The notes: generated from the sequence alone by a model not told the origin. A stretch of 64,000 nucleotides of DNA from an uncultured Formosa sp. (GCF_947500765.1 NZ_CANMTH010000002.1:620001-684000); one strand, 5' to 3'. Shown: positions 52,850-62,371, numbered from the stretch's first letter. Made by a program: numbers and translations.

Positions 52850-53635
52850 CTAATCCTCTAATAGTTTTTTTATCTCTTCAGCTATAGTATCTACACTACC
52901 TTTGTAATTACCTGTTGAAATAAATTTGATTACACCATCTTTATCTATGATGAAGTTTTTAGGAATGTATTTTGTCGCATATTGATTCCATATGTTTTTG
53001 TCAGGATCTAGAGCAACATTAAAATCAATACCTTTTTCTTTAAATTGGAGCATTTTTTTTGAAACTATTTCTTCGGTTTCACCACGTGAAATAGGAAGGA
53101 AAATAAAATCTTCATCTTTAAATGGTTCTAGGATCTTGTTAGGCATTTCATGAAATTCCATTAAACAAGGTGCACACCAAGTGGCCCAGAAATTTAAAAG
53201 TACAACCTTACCTTTTAAATCAGATAATGTTATAGATTCTCCATTAATCATCTGTACCGTAAAATCTTTGGCAGTATCGTTAATGTTTAATATTAATCCT
53301 GTGTCTTCTATATTTTCTTTAGCAGGTTTTGGTAACGTATTTAATGTGTTTTGGTTTTCTGTTCTTTCTTCTTCCGTAAATAAATCAATGGTTATTATAA
53401 ATTCTTTATCACCAATTTTTTCTCCAAATTGAGTAGCAAGTTCGCTTCTAATTGCTTCAGAAACCCCTTTATTCATGCCTTTTATATAGCCATCTGCGGC
53501 ATAAGCTTCGAGTTGTGAATTTGTTATAATTTGGTTGTTGGCAATGATAACGTAATCCGGTTTTTCGATAGGATGTTCCTGTGCGCTCATGACGACGCTA
53601 TAGACTGTGAAAATTAATATGAGGATGTGTTTCAT
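52850..53635 (-). CDS. TlpA-family thioredoxin-like protein
   Basis: This 261-aa protein has a signal peptide (KHILILIFTVYSVVMSAQ). The first 120 residues are a domain of unknown role. The thioredoxin domain (about 120-258) has the active site WATWCAPC, LSDLKGKVVLLNF before it, and the cis-Pro region YIPKNFIIDKDG. It is a periplasmic thiol-disulfide protein. It is co-directional with the M56/BlaI pair 35 bases upstream and probably in the same transcript. Confidence 0.92.
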   Translation of the reverse strand: MKHILILIFTVYSVVMSAQEHPIEKPDYVIIANNQIITNSQLEAYAADGYIKGMNKGVSEAIRSELATQFGEKIGDKEFIITIDLFTEEERTENQNTLNTLPKPAKENIEDTGLILNINDTAKDFTVQMINGESITLSDLKGKVVLLNFWATWCAPCLMEFHEMPNKILEPFKDEDFIFLPISRGETEEIVSKKMLQFKEKGIDFNVALDPDKNIWNQYATKYIPKNFIIDKDGVIKFISTGNYKGSVDTIAEEIKKLLED

Positions 53636-53669
53636 GGAAATGTTGTTGTTATATAGTATAGTAGGGGTA

Positions 53670-55394
53670 TTAGTTCTTTTTAAGTATAATCTCTATAACT
53701 CCTTCTTTACCTTTTTCACTATATTTTTTTATTGCCGTTTCTCCTTTTAAAACATTAATTTGTTCAATGGTATCTGGATCTAAAGTTTTCATTTCTGTTT
53801 TGGTCATTTCTTTTCCGTTTACCAAAATTAAAGGGTATTCTTTATTGGTTGCAGTGTCTTTGTCTTGAGTAGGTTTTGTTGGCTCTGTTTGTTTTTCAGA
53901 TTTAGTAATAAGTATCACTTCAGAAGTTTCATTAGTTATACTTGTTTTTGCCGTCGAGATACTATCATTTTTAATAGGGGTGTTAACTGCTGTTTGTTCT
54001 AGCTCATCTATAGCTGTAGCTTCTGCGGTTTCTTGAGTTTCTTTTACAGTAGTCTGAGTGCTATTTGTTGTGACATGAGTTCTTTTTCCGTCTTCACTTA
54101 TATACATCACGTTATTATCTGTTAAGTCATCATTAAGTCTTTTAAGGGTAATATTTGATCCATCGCTTGTATGGATAATAAAGGCATCTTTATTATTAGC
54201 GTCTACTTTAGCGGCATTTTTACTTGCTGTAAAAACAATGTCTGAATTTGGTTTTTCTGCTCCAATCCTTAACGTTTTGTTGTCGATATTAAGAGTGATT
54301 TTGATGGCTGAAATTGGATGATCTGATTCTTTTTTATAAGTTATTTCGCTATTTTCAGATTTAGCATCTATAGAAATATTTGTAATTTCGTTGGTAGCAT
54401 TACGCTTTACATTTTTAATTTGTAATACAACGTCTTTACTCTTAAAAGATTCAACTAAAGATTCTAAATACTCGTCGGTGTTGTCTTTTGAAATTATGGT
54501 AACTAACTCATTTTCGTTAGTATCTTGTAGAGTCGGTTTAATGTGTATGGTGTTATAAACTGTTTTTGTATTAAAACTCATCATAAAAAGGACTAAAGCA
54601 GGTGCGATTATAGCATACTTTAATGTATGAATGGTATTCGATTTTGAAGTGTTTAGCATAAGAATTCTTTTTTTAATTAATGAATTATAAAAATTAGTGG
54701 TAAGTGCAAATTGATGTGTGTGTATTGTTGTTTTTAATAATAGATTCTGATAGGTTTTAGAATTTGGAGCGTGTTGCATAGCTTCTTGGTCTGCTAGAAA
54801 TTCTAAATTTTGAATCAATGCTTTTTTATAAAACCAAATAATAGGATTACACCAAAAGAACACGGTAATAATTTTAGAGACTAGTATATCTATAGAATGA
54901 TATTGTGAGGCATGAATTTTTTCGTGATTTATGATGTGGGTAAGCTCTATTTCTGTAAACTGACTTGGGTTGTAAACAATGTATTTGAAAAATGAAAACG
55001 GTGGGATAGCATCATTAGTTAACGCCATGTTGTAATCTTGTTTTTTTGTAATTTTTAATTTTGATATAAATGTTTTTAATGAAATCAATTCAATGATAAA
55101 CTTTACAAGGAAAAATAAGACACCTAAGCCATATAATAAGGTTGCTAAATTTAGCCAAGTAACTGGTGAAGATGTTGTTTCGCTATCTAGGGGAGTTACA
55201 GTTGTAAATTGATAAGCAACTTCTGTTTGATCTATGTAAATAGGGATGATAACAAAAGGAAGTAAGGCTGATGCAATTAATCCAGATAATAAAAACCAAC
55301 GGTTGCCATTAAAAAAAGTTTCCTTTTGCAACCAAAACATATATACCCCGTAAAATATAGCTAAAATAGCACTGGCTTTTAGAAAATAGTCCAT
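53670..55394 (-). CDS. BlaR1-like M56 metallopeptidase with TonB-plug-like tail
   Basis: This 574-aa protein has four membrane segments (about 5-20, 35-52, 90-110, 265-285) and the M56 zinc motif HEKIH in IINHEKIHASQYHSIDI, with LEFLADQEAM supplying further ligands. A long low-complexity Thr/Glu/Asp-rich region (about 290-520) follows. The last 50 residues (LVNGKEMTKTEMKTLDPDTI, then EQINVLKGETAIKKY) resemble a TonB-dependent receptor plug. It pairs with BlaI, 3 bases upstream, whose repression it should relieve by proteolysis after a cell-envelope signal. Confidence 0.9.
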   Translation of the reverse strand: MDYFLKASAILAIFYGVYMFWLQKETFFNGNRWFLLSGLIASALLPFVIIPIYIDQTEVAYQFTTVTPLDSETTSSPVTWLNLATLLYGLGVLFFLVKFIIELISLKTFISKLKITKKQDYNMALTNDAIPPFSFFKYIVYNPSQFTEIELTHIINHEKIHASQYHSIDILVSKIITVFFWCNPIIWFYKKALIQNLEFLADQEAMQHAPNSKTYQNLLLKTTIHTHQFALTTNFYNSLIKKRILMLNTSKSNTIHTLKYAIIAPALVLFMMSFNTKTVYNTIHIKPTLQDTNENELVTIISKDNTDEYLESLVESFKSKDVVLQIKNVKRNATNEITNISIDAKSENSEITYKKESDHPISAIKITLNIDNKTLRIGAEKPNSDIVFTASKNAAKVDANNKDAFIIHTSDGSNITLKRLNDDLTDNNVMYISEDGKRTHVTTNSTQTTVKETQETAEATAIDELEQTAVNTPIKNDSISTAKTSITNETSEVILITKSEKQTEPTKPTQDKDTATNKEYPLILVNGKEMTKTEMKTLDPDTIEQINVLKGETAIKKYSEKGKEGVIEIILKKN

Positions 55395-55397
55395 AAC

Positions 55398-55757
55398 TTA
55401 ATTATTTTGTTCAATAACATTAATAATATCCTTTAACTCTTCTACGCTTATCTTTTGTTCTTTAGCAAAAAATGATACTACATTCTTATAAGAATTATTG
55501 AAGTAATGCTCTATGGCCGAATTCATAAATTTTTTTCGGTAAGCTTCTTTAGTCACAATAGGAAAGTATTGGTGTGTTTTACCGTAGGCTGTATAACCAA
55601 CATAACCTTTTTCCTCTAAATGTCTTATTATTGTAGATAAGGTATTATAGTGTGGTTTATCTTCTGTGATTTCTTCTAACACATCTTTTACAAACGCTTT
55701 TTCAAGTTTCCATAAAATATGCATGATTTCTTCTTCTTTGTTTGTTAATTTCTGCAT
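55398..55757 (-). CDS. BlaI/MecI-family repressor
   Basis: This 119-aa winged-helix protein has TNKEEEIMHILWKLEKAFVK, the recognition-helix region PHYNTLSTIIRHLEEKGYVG, and a helical dimerisation tail. It should repress its own operon until cleaved by the M56 partner. The promoter region (55800-55850) has repeated TAGTTA/TAACTA segments that could be its operator (not analysed in detail). Confidence 0.94.
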   Translation of the reverse strand: MQKLTNKEEEIMHILWKLEKAFVKDVLEEITEDKPHYNTLSTIIRHLEEKGYVGYTAYGKTHQYFPIVTKEAYRKKFMNSAIEHYFNNSYKNVVSFFAKEQKISVEELKDIINVIEQNN

Positions 55758-55916
55758 TGTATAAAAGGTTTAATTTATAACTGATTCAAATATATAACTA
55801 TTTTTGTAGTTATAAAACTAAAATAGTAGTTAGTTAACTAAATTTTTAGTTTTTAATAGGTGTGTTTATTTCATTCGATTTTTTATTAGGCTTAAAGTAT
55901 TTGTTTTTTTCTGTAG

Positions 55917-55924
55917 TATATTCG
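55917..55924 (+). promoter_or_regulatory. -7-like box of the Na+/Ca2+ exchanger gene
   Basis: TATATTCG resembles the TAnnTTTG box and lies 18 bases before the ATG at 55943. It lies inside the longer open frame from 55862, which argues that the frame's first ATG is not the start. Confidence 0.45.
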
Positions 55925-55942
55925 CATAAAATAAATTGTATT

Positions 55943-56887
55943 ATGAGTATCGTTTGGGTTGTTTTAGGATTATTGTTGTTGGTTGTGGGAGGAGAGTTTT
56001 TGGTTCGTGCATCTGTAGCTCTGTCTTTTAAATTAAAAATCTCAAAATTAGTAATAGGAATGACGGTGGTGTCTTTTGCTACGTCGGCTCCAGAGCTTTT
56101 AGTAAGTTTGCAAGCTGCTTTAGATGGTGCTCCAGATATTGCTTTAGGTAACGTTATAGGTTCTAATATAGCAAACATTGGGTTGGTGTTAGGAATTACA
56201 GCTGTTATCTCTCCATTAACAGTAGATAGAGGTTTTTATAAGCTTAATTGGCCAGTAATGATGCTATTATCTATAGTGCTTTATTTCTTTTTAAGAAGCG
56301 GATTGATTTTAGATTTTTGGGAGGGCGCAGCGCTTTTTATATCTCTAATTGTGTTTTTAGTAGTCTTAATTAGAAACTCGGCTAAAGATGATTTAGCTAT
56401 AGATGAATTAGATGATACTTTAAAACAGACATCGACTTTTAAAATCGTATTATGGTTGTTAATTGGTGGCGCTGCATTATACTTTGGTAGTGAATGGTTG
56501 GTGCTTGGAGCTATAGATTTAGCAACTTCTTTAGGAGTTAGTGAACGTGTTATTTCTGTTACTATGGTTGCTATTGGAACAAGTGTTCCAGAATTAGCAG
56601 CATCTGTTATTGCTGCACTTAAAAAGGAAAAAGCTATTTCTTTAGGAAATTTAATAGGATCTAATATATTTAATATTGCTTGTGTTTTAGGTTTAACAGC
56701 TATGATTGAGCCTATAAAAGTAATGAGTTCTGAAATACTAACTTCAGATATTTTTTGGATGTTAGGATTCTCTGCAATATTAATTCCTTTAGTATTCTTA
56801 CCTAAACAATTTGTGTTAGGGAGATATAAAGGGGCTATAATATTTGTGGCCTATATTGTGTTTTTGGTTACAACATTTACTAAGTAA
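55943..56887 (+). CDS. Calcium/sodium antiporter, YrbG-type
   Basis: This 314-aa protein has about ten membrane segments. Both alpha repeats are present: GMTVVSFATSAPELLVS with GNVIGSNIANIGLVLG, and VAIGTSVPELAAS with GNLIGSNIFNIACVLG. The start at 55943 (SIVWVVLGLLLLVVGGEF) matches the family N-terminus; an ATG at 55862 in frame is rejected. It runs towards glnA with a shared terminator between. Confidence 0.93.
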   Translation: MSIVWVVLGLLLLVVGGEFLVRASVALSFKLKISKLVIGMTVVSFATSAPELLVSLQAALDGAPDIALGNVIGSNIANIGLVLGITAVISPLTVDRGFYKLNWPVMMLLSIVLYFFLRSGLILDFWEGAALFISLIVFLVVLIRNSAKDDLAIDELDDTLKQTSTFKIVLWLLIGGAALYFGSEWLVLGAIDLATSLGVSERVISVTMVAIGTSVPELAASVIAALKKEKAISLGNLIGSNIFNIACVLGLTAMIEPIKVMSSEILTSDIFWMLGFSAILIPLVFLPKQFVLGRYKGAIIFVAYIVFLVTTFTK

Positions 56888-57074
56888 CTAAACAGGTTTT
56901 TAATAAGTGAATATGTTATATTTTAGTGTTTTATAATCGCGTATAAAAAGTATGTATTCTTTTATCTGTTTTTATTAAGATTAAAATGTGAAAAGTAGAT
57001 AGGTTTATGGTTAAGCCATTGGTTTAAGTTTATAATAAGCCATTATATATAGTTTAGTTTGTTTAAAGAGCATA

Positions 57075-57110
57075 AAAAAACCGTCTAGAACAATATCCAG
57101 ACGGTTTTTT
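57075..57110. terminator. Bidirectional terminator
   Basis: AAAAAACCGTCT (57075-57086) and AGACGGTTTTTT (57099-57110) form a 12-bp perfect stem with a 12-base loop and T-runs in both directions. It serves the exchanger gene (+) and glnA (-). Confidence 0.85.
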
Positions 57111-57133
57111 ATTAATATAAATTAACTTAAAAA

Positions 57134-58156
57134 TTAAATTTTTGCAGATTTAACTGTTTTCACAATTCTAGCAGCAATTTTGTATGGATCTGCGTTTGAA
57201 GCAGGACGTCTATCTTCTAACCATCCTTTCCAGCCTTTTTCGACTGCAATTAAAGGAATACGAATAGATGCTCCTCTATCTGAAATTCCCCAAGAGAAAT
57301 CTTCAATAGAAGCAGTTTCGTGTAAACCTGTTAAACGTTGGTCGTTAAACTCTCCGTAAACAGCTATATGTTCTTTTACAACAGGTCTGAAAGCTTCGCA
57401 TATTGCAGCGTAAGTTTCTTTATCTCCACAAGTTCTTAAAATATTGTTAGAGAAATTGGCATGCATACCAGAACCATTCCAATCCATATCTTTTCCTAAT
57501 GGTTTTGGGTGGTACTCTATATAGTAGCCATATTTTTCAGTTAAACGATCTAATAAATATCTTGAAATCCATAATTCGTCTCCAGCTAATTTTGCACCTT
57601 TAGCGAATAATTGGTATTCCCATTGTCCAGAAGCAACTTCTTGGTTAATACCTTCAAAGTTTAATCCAGCAGCGATACATAAATCTGCATGTTCTTCAAC
57701 GAAGTCTCTACCGTGTGTGTTTTTACCACCTACAGAACAGTAATACATACCTTGAGGAGCAGGGTAACCACCAATAGGGAATCCTAAAGGTAATTGTGTT
57801 TTAGTATCCATTATAAAATATTCTTGTTCAAAACCGAACCAGAAATCATTATCATCGTCATCAATTGTGGCTCTACCATTAGATTCGTGTGGTGTACCAT
57901 CTGCATTCATAACTTCAGTCATAATTAAATAACCGTTAATACGATCTGGATCTGGATAAATTGCAACAGGAACTAATAAGCAGTCCGAAGAACCTCCTTC
58001 TGCTTGTCTTGTTGAAGATCCATCGAAAGACCAGTTTCCTATTTCTTCTAAGGTCCCTTTAAAATCTTCGTGCTCTTCTACTTTTGTTTTACTTCTCAGG
58101 TTCTGAGTTGGAAAGTACCCATCTAACCAAAGGTACTCTAATTTAATCTTGGCCAT
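57134..58156 (-). CDS. glnA: Glutamine synthetase, type II (eukaryote-like)
   Basis: This 340-aa protein makes glutamine from glutamate, ammonium and ATP. The short length and motifs are those of GSII: NWSFDGSSTRQAEGGSSDCL, FWFGFEQEYFIMD, WNGSGMHANFSN, and NDQRLTGLHETASIEDFSWG with SDRGASIRIP. It is divergent from the GSIII gene (191 bases between the two starts). The ammonium made by NirB would be assimilated here. Confidence 0.96.
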   Translation of the reverse strand: MAKIKLEYLWLDGYFPTQNLRSKTKVEEHEDFKGTLEEIGNWSFDGSSTRQAEGGSSDCLLVPVAIYPDPDRINGYLIMTEVMNADGTPHESNGRATIDDDDNDFWFGFEQEYFIMDTKTQLPLGFPIGGYPAPQGMYYCSVGGKNTHGRDFVEEHADLCIAAGLNFEGINQEVASGQWEYQLFAKGAKLAGDELWISRYLLDRLTEKYGYYIEYHPKPLGKDMDWNGSGMHANFSNNILRTCGDKETYAAICEAFRPVVKEHIAVYGEFNDQRLTGLHETASIEDFSWGISDRGASIRIPLIAVEKGWKGWLEDRRPASNADPYKIAARIVKTVKSAKI

Positions 58157-58322
58157 AATTTATTAAATAATAGTTATTAATGTCATTAACAAATATAAAT
58201 TAATTTTCGACTAACCAGACAAAATAGTGGGGTCTATTCAGAATTTTTATGAAATTATTAGTTAACCCCTGTCTTTTTTAGGGGTATTTGTTTTTTATGA
58301 TAAGAAGACGTGTTGGAATTTT

Positions 58323-58330
58323 TATATTTG
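58323..58330 (+). promoter_or_regulatory. -7 box of the GSIII gene
   Basis: TATATTTG fits TAnnTTTG exactly and lies 17 bases before the ATG at 58348, inside a longer open frame that begins at 58288. This supports the downstream start. Confidence 0.55.
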
Positions 58331-58347
58331 TAAAAAAATTGAAGGAA

Positions 58348-60534
58348 ATGGCAATATTAAGATTTCATGCTTTAAAACAAACTCTTGAAAGAGTACCTAT
58401 TTATATAGAGGAAAAAGAAAGGCGTTCAAGTATTTTTGGAGCCAATGTTTTTAATGAATCAACTATGCGTCAGTACCTAACAAAATCTGCATTTACTGAA
58501 GTTATGGATGCTGTTTTAAAAGGTACTAAAATAGATCGTTTAGTTGCAGATCATATTTCTACAGGAATGAAGGAGTGGGCGATTTCTAAAGGAGCGACCC
58601 ATTATACACATTGGTTTCAGCCTTTAACAGGGGCAACCGCAGAGAAGCATGATGCTTTTTTTGAAACCATAGGAGAGGGAGCTTCGATAGAGAAATTTGG
58701 AGGCGGAGAATTAGTACAACAAGAACCAGATGCTTCTAGTTTTCCGAATGGCGGAATTAGAAATATGTTTGAAGCTCGTGGGTATACTGCTTGGGATCCA
58801 ACATCACCTGCATTTATATATGGAACAACATTGTGTATTCCAACTGTATTTGTGTCTTATACAGGGGAAGCATTAGATTATAAAACACCACTTTTACGTG
58901 CGTTACAAGCTGTAGATAGTGCTGCTGTGTCTGTATGTAAATATTTTGATAAAAATGTAAAAAAAGTGAATGCATCCTTAGGGTGGGAGCAAGAGTATTT
59001 TTTAATAGATAAAGCGTTAGTAGCCTCTCGTCCAGACATTGTAGCTACAGGACGCACATTGTTAGGCCACTCTTCTGAAAAGGGACAGCAATTAGATGAT
59101 CATTATTTTGGAACCATACCAAATAGAGTAATGTCTTTTATGCGTGATTTAGAACATGAATGTATGTTATTGGGAATTCCTGCTAAAACACGCCATAACG
59201 AAGTCGCTCCAAATCAGTTTGAGTTGGCGCCAATTTTTGAAGAAGCCAATCTAGCAGTAGATCATAATTCATTATTAATGGATTTAATGCATAAGACCGC
59301 AGAACGTCATCATTTTAAAGTATTATTTCATGAAAAACCTTTTGCAGGAGTAAATGGTTCAGGAAAACATAATAATTGGAGTTTAAGTACAGATACTGGT
59401 GTGAATTTATTAGCTCCAGGAAAAACACCTATGAGTAATCTTCAGTTTCTTACATTCTTTATAAATACAATTAAAGCAGTAAATGATAATGAAGAATTAC
59501 TTAGGGCAGTAATCGCTTCGGCAAGTAACGATCATAGATTAGGAGCAAATGAAGCACCGCCTGCGATAATCTCTGTTTTTATAGGAGATCAATTAACTAA
59601 AGTATTAAGTGAACTTAAAAATGTAACTAGCGGAAAATTATCGCCTGAAGAAAAAACAGAACTTAAGTTAAACGTTGTAGGTAAGATTCCTGAAATCATG
59701 CTAGATAATACAGATAGAAATAGAACATCTCCTTTTGCGTTTACAGGTAATAAGTTTGAATTTAGAGCTGTGGGCTCTAAAGCAAATTGTGCAAACCCAA
59801 TGACGGTTTTAAACTCTATAGTTGCTAGACAGCTTATAGATTTTAAAGCGGAAGTTGATATCCTTATCGAGAAAAAGGATATGAAAAAAGATGATGCTAT
59901 TTTTAATGTATTGCGTGAGTATATTAAAAAATCAAAGAACATTCTTTTCGAAGGGAATGGCTATGGAGAGGCATGGGAAAAAGAGGCCGAGAAACGAGGT
60001 TTAAGCAATAATAAATCTACCCCAGAAGCCTTAAAAGTTAGAGTGTCTAAAAAAGTAATAGACTTGTTCGATGGTTTGGGGGTAATGAATAAAGTAGAGT
60101 CTGAGGCGCGTTACGAAATAGAAATGGAAGAATATGTACATCGTATTCAAATAGAAGGTCGCGTCCTGAGCGATATAGCTAAAAGTAGAATAGTTCCTAC
60201 CGCTGTGCGTTATCAAAATATATTAATTGAGAATGTAAAAGGTTTAAAAGATATTTATGGTGCATCTTTTAAAAAGATGGCAAAAGAACAACTTGGTTTA
60301 ATTGAAGATATATCTAAACATATAGAGGCTATAAATTTTAATGTAACTAAGATGACCGAAGCGCGTAAAACAGCAAATCAAGAAGAGGATATAGAAAAGA
60401 AAGCTTTAGCATATTCTTACAAAGTAAATCCTATGTTTTCTGAAATACGTTACCATTGTGATAAGTTAGAATTATTAGTAGACGATGAGCTGTGGCCATT
60501 AACAAAATATAGAGAATTGCTATTTACTAATTAA
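58348..60534 (+). CDS. glnN: Glutamine synthetase, type III
   Basis: This 728-aa protein matches the usual GSIII length from the chosen ATG (AILRFHALKQTLE). Signature regions: GATHYTHWFQPLTGATAEKH, NASLGWEQEYFLID, KTRHNEVAPNQFELAPIFEE, HEKPFAGVNGSGKHNNWS, and FRAVGSKANCANPMTVLN. It should make glutamine in the cytoplasm like the neighbouring GSII. The two differ in fold type, not just in sequence. An in-frame ATG at 58288 is rejected because a -7 box lies between it and 58348. Confidence 0.96.
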   Translation: MAILRFHALKQTLERVPIYIEEKERRSSIFGANVFNESTMRQYLTKSAFTEVMDAVLKGTKIDRLVADHISTGMKEWAISKGATHYTHWFQPLTGATAEKHDAFFETIGEGASIEKFGGGELVQQEPDASSFPNGGIRNMFEARGYTAWDPTSPAFIYGTTLCIPTVFVSYTGEALDYKTPLLRALQAVDSAAVSVCKYFDKNVKKVNASLGWEQEYFLIDKALVASRPDIVATGRTLLGHSSEKGQQLDDHYFGTIPNRVMSFMRDLEHECMLLGIPAKTRHNEVAPNQFELAPIFEEANLAVDHNSLLMDLMHKTAERHHFKVLFHEKPFAGVNGSGKHNNWSLSTDTGVNLLAPGKTPMSNLQFLTFFINTIKAVNDNEELLRAVIASASNDHRLGANEAPPAIISVFIGDQLTKVLSELKNVTSGKLSPEEKTELKLNVVGKIPEIMLDNTDRNRTSPFAFTGNKFEFRAVGSKANCANPMTVLNSIVARQLIDFKAEVDILIEKKDMKKDDAIFNVLREYIKKSKNILFEGNGYGEAWEKEAEKRGLSNNKSTPEALKVRVSKKVIDLFDGLGVMNKVESEARYEIEMEEYVHRIQIEGRVLSDIAKSRIVPTAVRYQNILIENVKGLKDIYGASFKKMAKEQLGLIEDISKHIEAINFNVTKMTEARKTANQEEDIEKKALAYSYKVNPMFSEIRYHCDKLELLVDDELWPLTKYRELLFTN

Positions 60535-60556
60535 TTTAATTATAAAAATGTTACTT

Positions 60557-60588
60557 AAAAAGCTGTCTACATATTGAACAGCTTTTTT
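60557..60588 (+). terminator. Terminator of the GSIII gene
   Basis: AAAAAGCTGT (60557-60566) pairs with ACAGCTTTTT (60578-60587), 11-base loop, followed by T. It lies 22 bases after the stop. Confidence 0.85.
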
Positions 60589-60829
60589 TGTTTCTAAATG
60601 GGTTTTTGCTTTTATGCCATGTGTTTTTAATGGTTTATATGTGTTGTAGTTGTTTTTTTATACCTATTTTTCTTAATTCGCACCTTGATTTGAGAGTTAA
60701 ATCTTACATTTTGATTACGGTTTTACCTCAGAATTGTGCTTTTTATCTAACTTAAATGTGTGTTGTCGAAAACACAAGGAAATGATGCTGTTTAGATGTC
60801 TATGGTTAAAATTGTTGCAGATATTTTAA

Positions 60830-60837
60830 TATATTTG
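60830..60837 (+). promoter_or_regulatory. -7 box of the 51-codon gene
   Basis: TATATTTG, an exact TAnnTTTG match, 28 bases before the ATG at 60866. No convincing -33 TTTG is at the expected distance. Confidence 0.5.
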
Positions 60838-60865
60838 TCTCGCTATTAATCTATACAATTTAATT

Positions 60866-61021
60866 ATGAAACAGCTCATTGTAAGTGTGCTGTTGCTATT
60901 AGTTGCCACTCTGGTTTTTTCTCAAGCGAAAAATGATTCGCAGGAGCAAAGCGCTACGAATGAAGCAGTTAATGAGCAACCTGTGCAAATGAAAAATTCA
61001 CTTATAGCTAATCTAAATTAA
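60866..61021 (+). CDS. Small secreted peptide (51 aa)
   Basis: The 51-codon frame encodes a strong signal peptide (KQLIVSVLLLLVATLVFSQ) and a mature part of about 31 residues rich in Gln, Asn, Ser and Glu. It has a -7 box 28 bases upstream and a hairpin terminator 38 bases downstream, so it is likely a real transcript unit. Mature sequence has no cysteine and no recognised motif. Function unknown. Confidence 0.65.
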   Translation: MKQLIVSVLLLLVATLVFSQAKNDSQEQSATNEAVNEQPVQMKNSLIANLN

Positions 61022-61058
61022 GCTATTTAAACGTGAAAAAAATTAATTTTAAAGTCAT

Positions 61059-61107
61059 ATATCTTCAATCATTTATTCGTTAATTGGTGTTTGAAGATAT
61101 TTTTTTT
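61059..61107 (+). terminator. Terminator of the 51-codon gene
   Basis: ATATCTTCAA (61059-61068) and TTGAAGATAT (61091-61100) pair fully around a 22-base loop, and the right arm runs into seven T. Confidence 0.75.
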
Positions 61108-61155
61108 GCCTTATATTTTCCTTCTATTTATTCTGTAAAACTAATTTACAATGCT

Positions 61156-61163
61156 TACTTTTG
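61156..61163 (+). promoter_or_regulatory. -7 box of the AIR synthase gene
   Basis: TACTTTTG, an exact TAnnTTTG match, 26 bases before the ATG at 61190. It lies downstream of the first in-frame ATG (61151), so transcription would begin after that codon. Confidence 0.55.
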
Positions 61164-61189
61164 TAAATCATTTTCAACTTAAAAATCAT

Positions 61190-62371
61190 ATGAGTCAAGA
61201 AGTCAGTAAGCGATATGCACAACGAGGGGTTTCCGCTTCAAAGTCAGATGTACATAACGCTATTAAAAATATTGATAAAGGATTGTTCCCGAAAGCGTTC
61301 TGTAAAATTGTACCAGATTATTTGTCTCAAGACGATGCATATTGTTTAATTATGCATGCAGATGGCGCAGGTACAAAAAGTGCTTTAGCTTATATGTATT
61401 GGAAAGAAACTGGAGATGTTTCGGTTTGGAAAGGTATCGCTCAAGATGCACTTATAATGAATATTGACGACTTATTATGTGTAGGTGCTACAGATAATAT
61501 TATGTTGTCTTCTACAATAGGTCGAAATAAAAATCTGATTACTGGTGAAGTACTTTCTGCAATAATTAATGGTACTGAAGAATTGATTGAAGATTTAAAA
61601 TCGTTTGGAGTTACTATTCATTCTACAGGAGGCGAAACTGCAGATGTAGGAGATCTTGTAAGAACTATTATTGTAGATTCTACAGTAACGGCAAGAATGA
61701 AACGTGAAGATGTTATTGATAATGCAAATATTAAAGCAGGAGATGTTATTGTAGGACTCGAATCTTTTGGACAGGCTACTTACGAAAAAGAATATAATGG
61801 AGGTATGGGAAGTAATGGATTAACATCTGCAAGACACGATGTTTTTCATAATTACTTAGCCGAAAAATTCCCAGAGAGTTTTGATGCTGCTGTGCCAAGT
61901 GATTTAGTGTATTCTGGAAATATGAAACTAACAGATAAGGTAGAAGGTTCTCCTTTAGACGCTGGTAGGTTGGTATTGTCTCCTACACGAACATATGCGC
62001 CAATTATAAAAGCAATATTGTCTAAGTATAATAAAGAGCATATTCATGGTATGGTGCATTGTTCTGGTGGTGCTCAAACAAAAATTTTACATTTTGTAAA
62101 TGAATTTCATATCATTAAAGATAATTTATTTCCAATTCCACCGTTATTTAAATTAATTCAAGAACAATCTAAAACGGAGTGGAAGGAAATGTATCAGGTT
62201 TTTAACTGCGGACACCGTATGGAACTTTATGTATCTCCAGAGACAGCAGAAGATATTATTACAATATCTAAATCTTTTAATGTAGATGCTAAAATTATTG
62301 GTAGAGTGGAACCTTCAGAAAAAAAACACCTATCAATTACAAGTGAGTTTGGTCAATTTGAATATGAATAA
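61190..62371 (+). CDS. purM: Phosphoribosylformylglycinamidine cyclo-ligase (AIR synthase)
   Basis: This 393-aa protein catalyses ring closure to AIR in purine synthesis. Family segments: RYAQRGVSASKSDVHNAIKN, ADGAGTKSALAY, DDLLCVGAT, TGGETADVGDLV, and HGMVHCSGGAQTKILHFV. The 61151 ATG is excluded by the promoter box between. Some Bacteroidota have two PurM-like genes, so a paralogue elsewhere is possible. Confidence 0.93.
   Translation: MSQEVSKRYAQRGVSASKSDVHNAIKNIDKGLFPKAFCKIVPDYLSQDDAYCLIMHADGAGTKSALAYMYWKETGDVSVWKGIAQDALIMNIDDLLCVGATDNIMLSSTIGRNKNLITGEVLSAIINGTEELIEDLKSFGVTIHSTGGETADVGDLVRTIIVDSTVTARMKREDVIDNANIKAGDVIVGLESFGQATYEKEYNGGMGSNGLTSARHDVFHNYLAEKFPESFDAAVPSDLVYSGNMKLTDKVEGSPLDAGRLVLSPTRTYAPIIKAILSKYNKEHIHGMVHCSGGAQTKILHFVNEFHIIKDNLFPIPPLFKLIQEQSKTEWKEMYQVFNCGHRMELYVSPETAEDIITISKSFNVDAKIIGRVEPSEKKHLSITSEFGQFEYE

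Larger units (their letters stand above)
60535..60865. other. Intergenic region after GSIII
   Basis: Apart from the terminator (60557-60588) and the -7 box at 60830, I see nothing. Confidence 0.5.
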
